In this document: piece after piece, positions 6,041-8,203 of the stretch | How the letters are laid out: each line of letters begins with the position of its first letter | Position numbering within the stretch: position 1 is the first letter of the stretch | NCBI GenBank assembly: GCA_022600215.1 | Contig: JAHZKV010000045.1 | Coordinates: 1 to 8,203 of the forward strand | Origin: a bacterium | GTDB lineage: Bacteria > Chlamydiota > Chlamydiia > Chlamydiales > 2-12-FULL-49-11 | Reading direction: 5' to 3' | Length of the DNA: 8,203 nucleotides | Made by a program: the position numbers and the translations under genes | Notes under the pieces: model-generated | Told to the model about the DNA's origin: nothing | Seen by the model: only the letters and a program-made list of their open reading frames with translations | The model's database searches: none

Positions 6041-7765
6041 CTACATGCGATCAATCGTGCCAATACCTAGAATAGATAATCCCTTTTCTAGGTGGCGGCC
6101 GGCAAGATCTGCAAGCTTTAAACGAGAGTGCATATTTGGGCTATCGATCACCGGGCAATCTCGAAAGAAGAGATTGAACTTTTCCGCAAGATGATAGAGA
6201 TATTCTGTTAAGTGATTTGGCAAAAGATCTTCTTTCATCTTGTGTAATATTTCACCAAAACGCATCAAGTGCAAGGCAAGGGCCCTTTCTGAGGGGTGCT
6301 CCAAAATAATGTTTTCGGTAACGCTCTCCAAATCTACTCCAGCTTTTCGTTTGATACTTTGTATTCGTACAAAGGCATACAAGATAAAAGCTGCAGTATT
6401 GCCTTCGAAGCGTAGCATGCGATCATAGCTGAATGTGTAGTCTTTAATACGATTAGAGGAGAGGTCGGCATATTTTACTGCAGAGATCCCAAGAACCTTT
6501 GCAATATCTTCATTATCTTCGATTCCTCGGGCATCGAGCAAGCTTTTAGCCCTATCTACCGCTTCTTCTAAAAGGTCTGATAATTTTTCTGTCTCCCCTG
6601 AACGCGTTTTATACTTCTTCCCATCAGGAGAAAGCACCAAGCCAAATGGTACATGATCAAATCGTGTCTTGGTATCATCCATATATCCCACCAGTTTTGC
6701 AGCAGCATAAACCATAGAGAAATGCATCTTTTGTCCAAGATCGGTAACCACCACAATTCGTTTGGCTTTATCTTCCTCCACACGATAGTGGAAGGCTGCT
6801 AAATCGGTAGTTGCATAGTTAAACCCCCCATCGCTTTTTTGGATGATTAGAGGCAAGATATCCCCATCTTTATTTTGGAATCCTTCCATGAAAACACATT
6901 GCGCACCTCCATCTTCTTTAGAAAGTCCCTTTTCTTTAAAATCATCCACTACCTTTTGTAAAATAGGGTTGTAAAAAGATTCCCCCCGCTCCTCTATATG
7001 CACATCAAGTAGATCATAAATTTCATGAAAACCTTTACGAGAGATAGAACAAAGAGCTTTCCAAGCCTCTACTGACTTCTCCTCCCCACTTTGTAAAGCA
7101 ACCACCTCTTCACGAGAAATCGTTTTAAACTCATCGTCTTCATCAAACTTCTTTTTCGCAGCTTTATACCAACCAACTAGTGTCTCAAGATCGCAGTCAT
7201 TACCATCTTTAAGCGCTTCTGGATGATATTTCTTTAGATAGGAGATAAGCATTCCAAACTGCGTACCAAAATCGCCCACATGATTCAAGCGCAACACATC
7301 GTAGCCTAAAAACTCCATAAGCCTTGCAATAGCATCTCCAATGATAGTAGAGCGAAGGTGCCCAACATGCATGGATTTAGCAATGTTTGGGGAAGAAAAT
7401 TCTACAATCACCTTTTCTGGGGAAACTTTAGGAACAAGCAAATCCTCTGATTCAAAAGCCCCAACAAGCCACTCTTCCACCACATCTTTTTTCAAATATA
7501 AATTCAAGAAACCAGGGCCTGCTACCTCTACTTTTTCCAGCAACTCGCTCTTTGATAGAGCATCAGCAGCCATCAAAGCAATCTCTCTTGGTGCTTTTTT
7601 CAGCTCCTTAGAGAGCTTCATCGCTAGATTGCACTGATAATCCCCAAACTTTTCCTCTTTACTAGGATCAATCTCCCCAGTGGTTAACGGCAAATCACAA
7701 AAAGAGAAGGCCTCTATTACCTCTTTTTCAATTCTCTCTACTACTAATTTTTCTATCACGCTCAT
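6041..7765 (-). CDS. argS: Arginyl-tRNA synthetase
   Basis: Class I aminoacyl-tRNA synthetase that charges tRNA-Arg with arginine in the cytoplasm, needed for translation. The 574 residues match the family's usual length. Residues 1-95 form the ArgRS-specific N-terminal domain (FGDYQCNLAMKL at 40-51). The Rossmann catalytic domain starts near 118 with SSPNIAKSMHVGH, where HVGH at 133-136 is the HIGH signature, followed by LNHVGDFGTQFG. The second signature is the ArgRS variant YKTRSGE at 385-391 in place of KMSKS. The DALR anticodon-binding domain spans about 455-574 and ends in DRM. GAGG at 7773-7776, 7 nt before the ATG, supports the start. Its first 38 nt overlap the end of the upstream gene on the same strand, suggesting an operon and translational coupling. 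It converges on the membrane-protein gene with a 4-nt gap. No sign of damage. Confidence 0.98.
   Translation of the reverse strand: MSVIEKLVVERIEKEVIEAFSFCDLPLTTGEIDPSKEEKFGDYQCNLAMKLSKELKKAPREIALMAADALSKSELLEKVEVAGPGFLNLYLKKDVVEEWLVGAFESEDLLVPKVSPEKVIVEFSSPNIAKSMHVGHLRSTIIGDAIARLMEFLGYDVLRLNHVGDFGTQFGMLISYLKKYHPEALKDGNDCDLETLVGWYKAAKKKFDEDDEFKTISREEVVALQSGEEKSVEAWKALCSISRKGFHEIYDLLDVHIEERGESFYNPILQKVVDDFKEKGLSKEDGGAQCVFMEGFQNKDGDILPLIIQKSDGGFNYATTDLAAFHYRVEEDKAKRIVVVTDLGQKMHFSMVYAAAKLVGYMDDTKTRFDHVPFGLVLSPDGKKYKTRSGETEKLSDLLEEAVDRAKSLLDARGIEDNEDIAKVLGISAVKYADLSSNRIKDYTFSYDRMLRFEGNTAAFILYAFVRIQSIKRKAGVDLESVTENIILEHPSERALALHLMRFGEILHKMKEDLLPNHLTEYLYHLAEKFNLFFRDCPVIDSPNMHSRLKLADLAGRHLEKGLSILGIGTIDRM
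6065..6093 (-). repeat. Perfect 8-bp inverted repeat within the argS 3' end
   Basis: ACCTAGAA at 6065-6072 and TTCTAGGT at 6086-6093 are perfect inverted copies around a 13-nt loop. They lie inside the last codons of argS, just beyond the convergent gene's stop. With only 4 nt between the two stops, any terminator must sit in coding sequence, so this hairpin is a candidate for the rightward transcript. No T-run follows on either strand, so intrinsic termination is weakly supported. Confidence 0.35.
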
Positions 7766-8203
7766 TGCTTCGCCTCATCCTGTTAAACATCTTTTCTCGA
7801 GGAATTTTCGCTACCTTAATCTTGCTATCATCTTCCCCATAAAACACTATATAGGAATCCCCTTTTCTTACCAAGGCAGTAGGGAAAATCACTTTTGTTC
7901 GATTGCTTCCATAGAGCTCCTCTTGATAAAAGGGGCCTGTTGATCTACCCGTTAAGGTAAATGGGGGCGCGGCTGTAAAAGTACATGCTCCACTAATATA
8001 AACCCTTTTTGGCAAAGAAGTATAGCTTGCCCTTCCTGGATAACATATATGATATAATGTTACATATTCCTGAAGTTCTTCATCAAATAAAGGGGGCGTA
8101 CCTCCTCGAAGGGGAGAAAATTCATCTACCAATTCATTTTTTGTTCTAGATACCAAGGAACAATTACCACTGTTAATATCCAGCTCCAACACTACTTGCT
8201 CTG
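7728..8203 (-). CDS. GH130-like beta-propeller glycosidase/phosphorylase, C-terminal part (5' end outside window)
   Basis: About 158 residues are visible, and the frame is open to the right edge, so the gene starts beyond the window. A GTG at 8190-8192 could be read as a start, but codons before it (Glu-Gln-Val) continue the frame smoothly and the protein looks cut mid-domain, so I take it as an internal valine. The stretch KVIFPTALVRKGDSYIVFYG followed by EDDSKIKVAKI resembles the last blades of GH130-family five-bladed propellers, which cleave or phosphorolyse beta-mannosidic and related oligosaccharides. The earlier part (CYPGRASYTSL, then an aromatic-proline loop near FTLTGRSTGPF) also fits such blades. 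The N-terminal catalytic aspartate is out of view, so activity cannot be judged. It ends in TGA at 7728-7730 with a basic tail (NRMRRSNERDRK) and overlaps argS by 38 nt, suggesting co-transcription. The family call is from memory of the pattern. Confidence 0.6.
   Translation of the reverse strand, partial: EQVVLELDINSGNCSLVSRTKNELVDEFSPLRGGTPPLFDEELQEYVTLYHICYPGRASYTSLPKRVYISGACTFTAAPPFTLTGRSTGPFYQEELYGSNRTKVIFPTALVRKGDSYIVFYGEDDSKIKVAKIPREKMFNRMRRSNERDRKISSREN
7773..7776 (-). promoter_or_regulatory. argS: Ribosome binding site of argS inside the upstream gene
   Basis: On the minus strand GAGG lies 7 nt before the argS ATG and within the last codons of the upstream reading frame, as expected for translationally coupled genes. 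Confidence 0.6.

Noticed and set aside
7341..7637. 98-codon plus-strand frame opposite argS
   Set aside because: It lies opposite the HVGH-containing catalytic region and shows no independent coding signals.
8190..8192. GTG as the true start of the glycosidase-like gene
   Set aside because: The frame stays open upstream to the window edge, no ribosome binding site is seen, and the visible domain appears truncated at its N-terminus.

Overview
The window carries an accessory-looking signalling locus next to a housekeeping gene in an AT-rich bacterial genome. My best guess for the host is a member of the Chlamydiota, probably an amoeba- or protist-associated lineage. The arginyl-tRNA synthetase reads like chlamydial ArgS, and the 250-residue membrane protein has the clustered N-terminal hydrophobic segments typical of chlamydial inclusion-membrane (Inc) proteins. 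This is inference from remembered family features, and the phylum assignment is only moderately secure.

Left part (32-5207, + strand): two head-to-tail paralogous genes, each spanning exactly 856 sense codons and 34 nt apart. Each has the plan of a transmembrane receptor adenylate cyclase: N-terminal membrane anchor, about 535 residues outside the cytoplasm with seven conserved cysteines, second membrane helix, HAMP linker, and a class III cyclase catalytic domain with all key residues. The first copy is intact. The second has one in-frame TAA at codon 119, where the first copy has GAA (Glu). Everything after it remains open and conserved, so it is either a very young pseudogene, a read-through gene or a sequencing error.

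Middle (5208-6036, + strand): a 76-nt very AT-rich spacer with a possible promoter, then an unrecognised membrane protein with an Inc-like layout.

Right part (6041-8203, - strand): argS, convergent with the membrane-protein gene and only 4 nt from it. Upstream of argS, overlapping its start by 38 nt, lies the 3' end of a gene that resembles the C-terminal part of a GH130-type five-bladed beta-propeller glycosidase/phosphorylase. That gene runs off the right edge.

Working model: the cyclase pair would sense extracytoplasmic signals and make cAMP, with the second copy decaying. The argS side is ordinary metabolism. I see no RNA genes, transposases, CRISPR arrays or phage genes. No gene-free stretch exceeds 76 nt.
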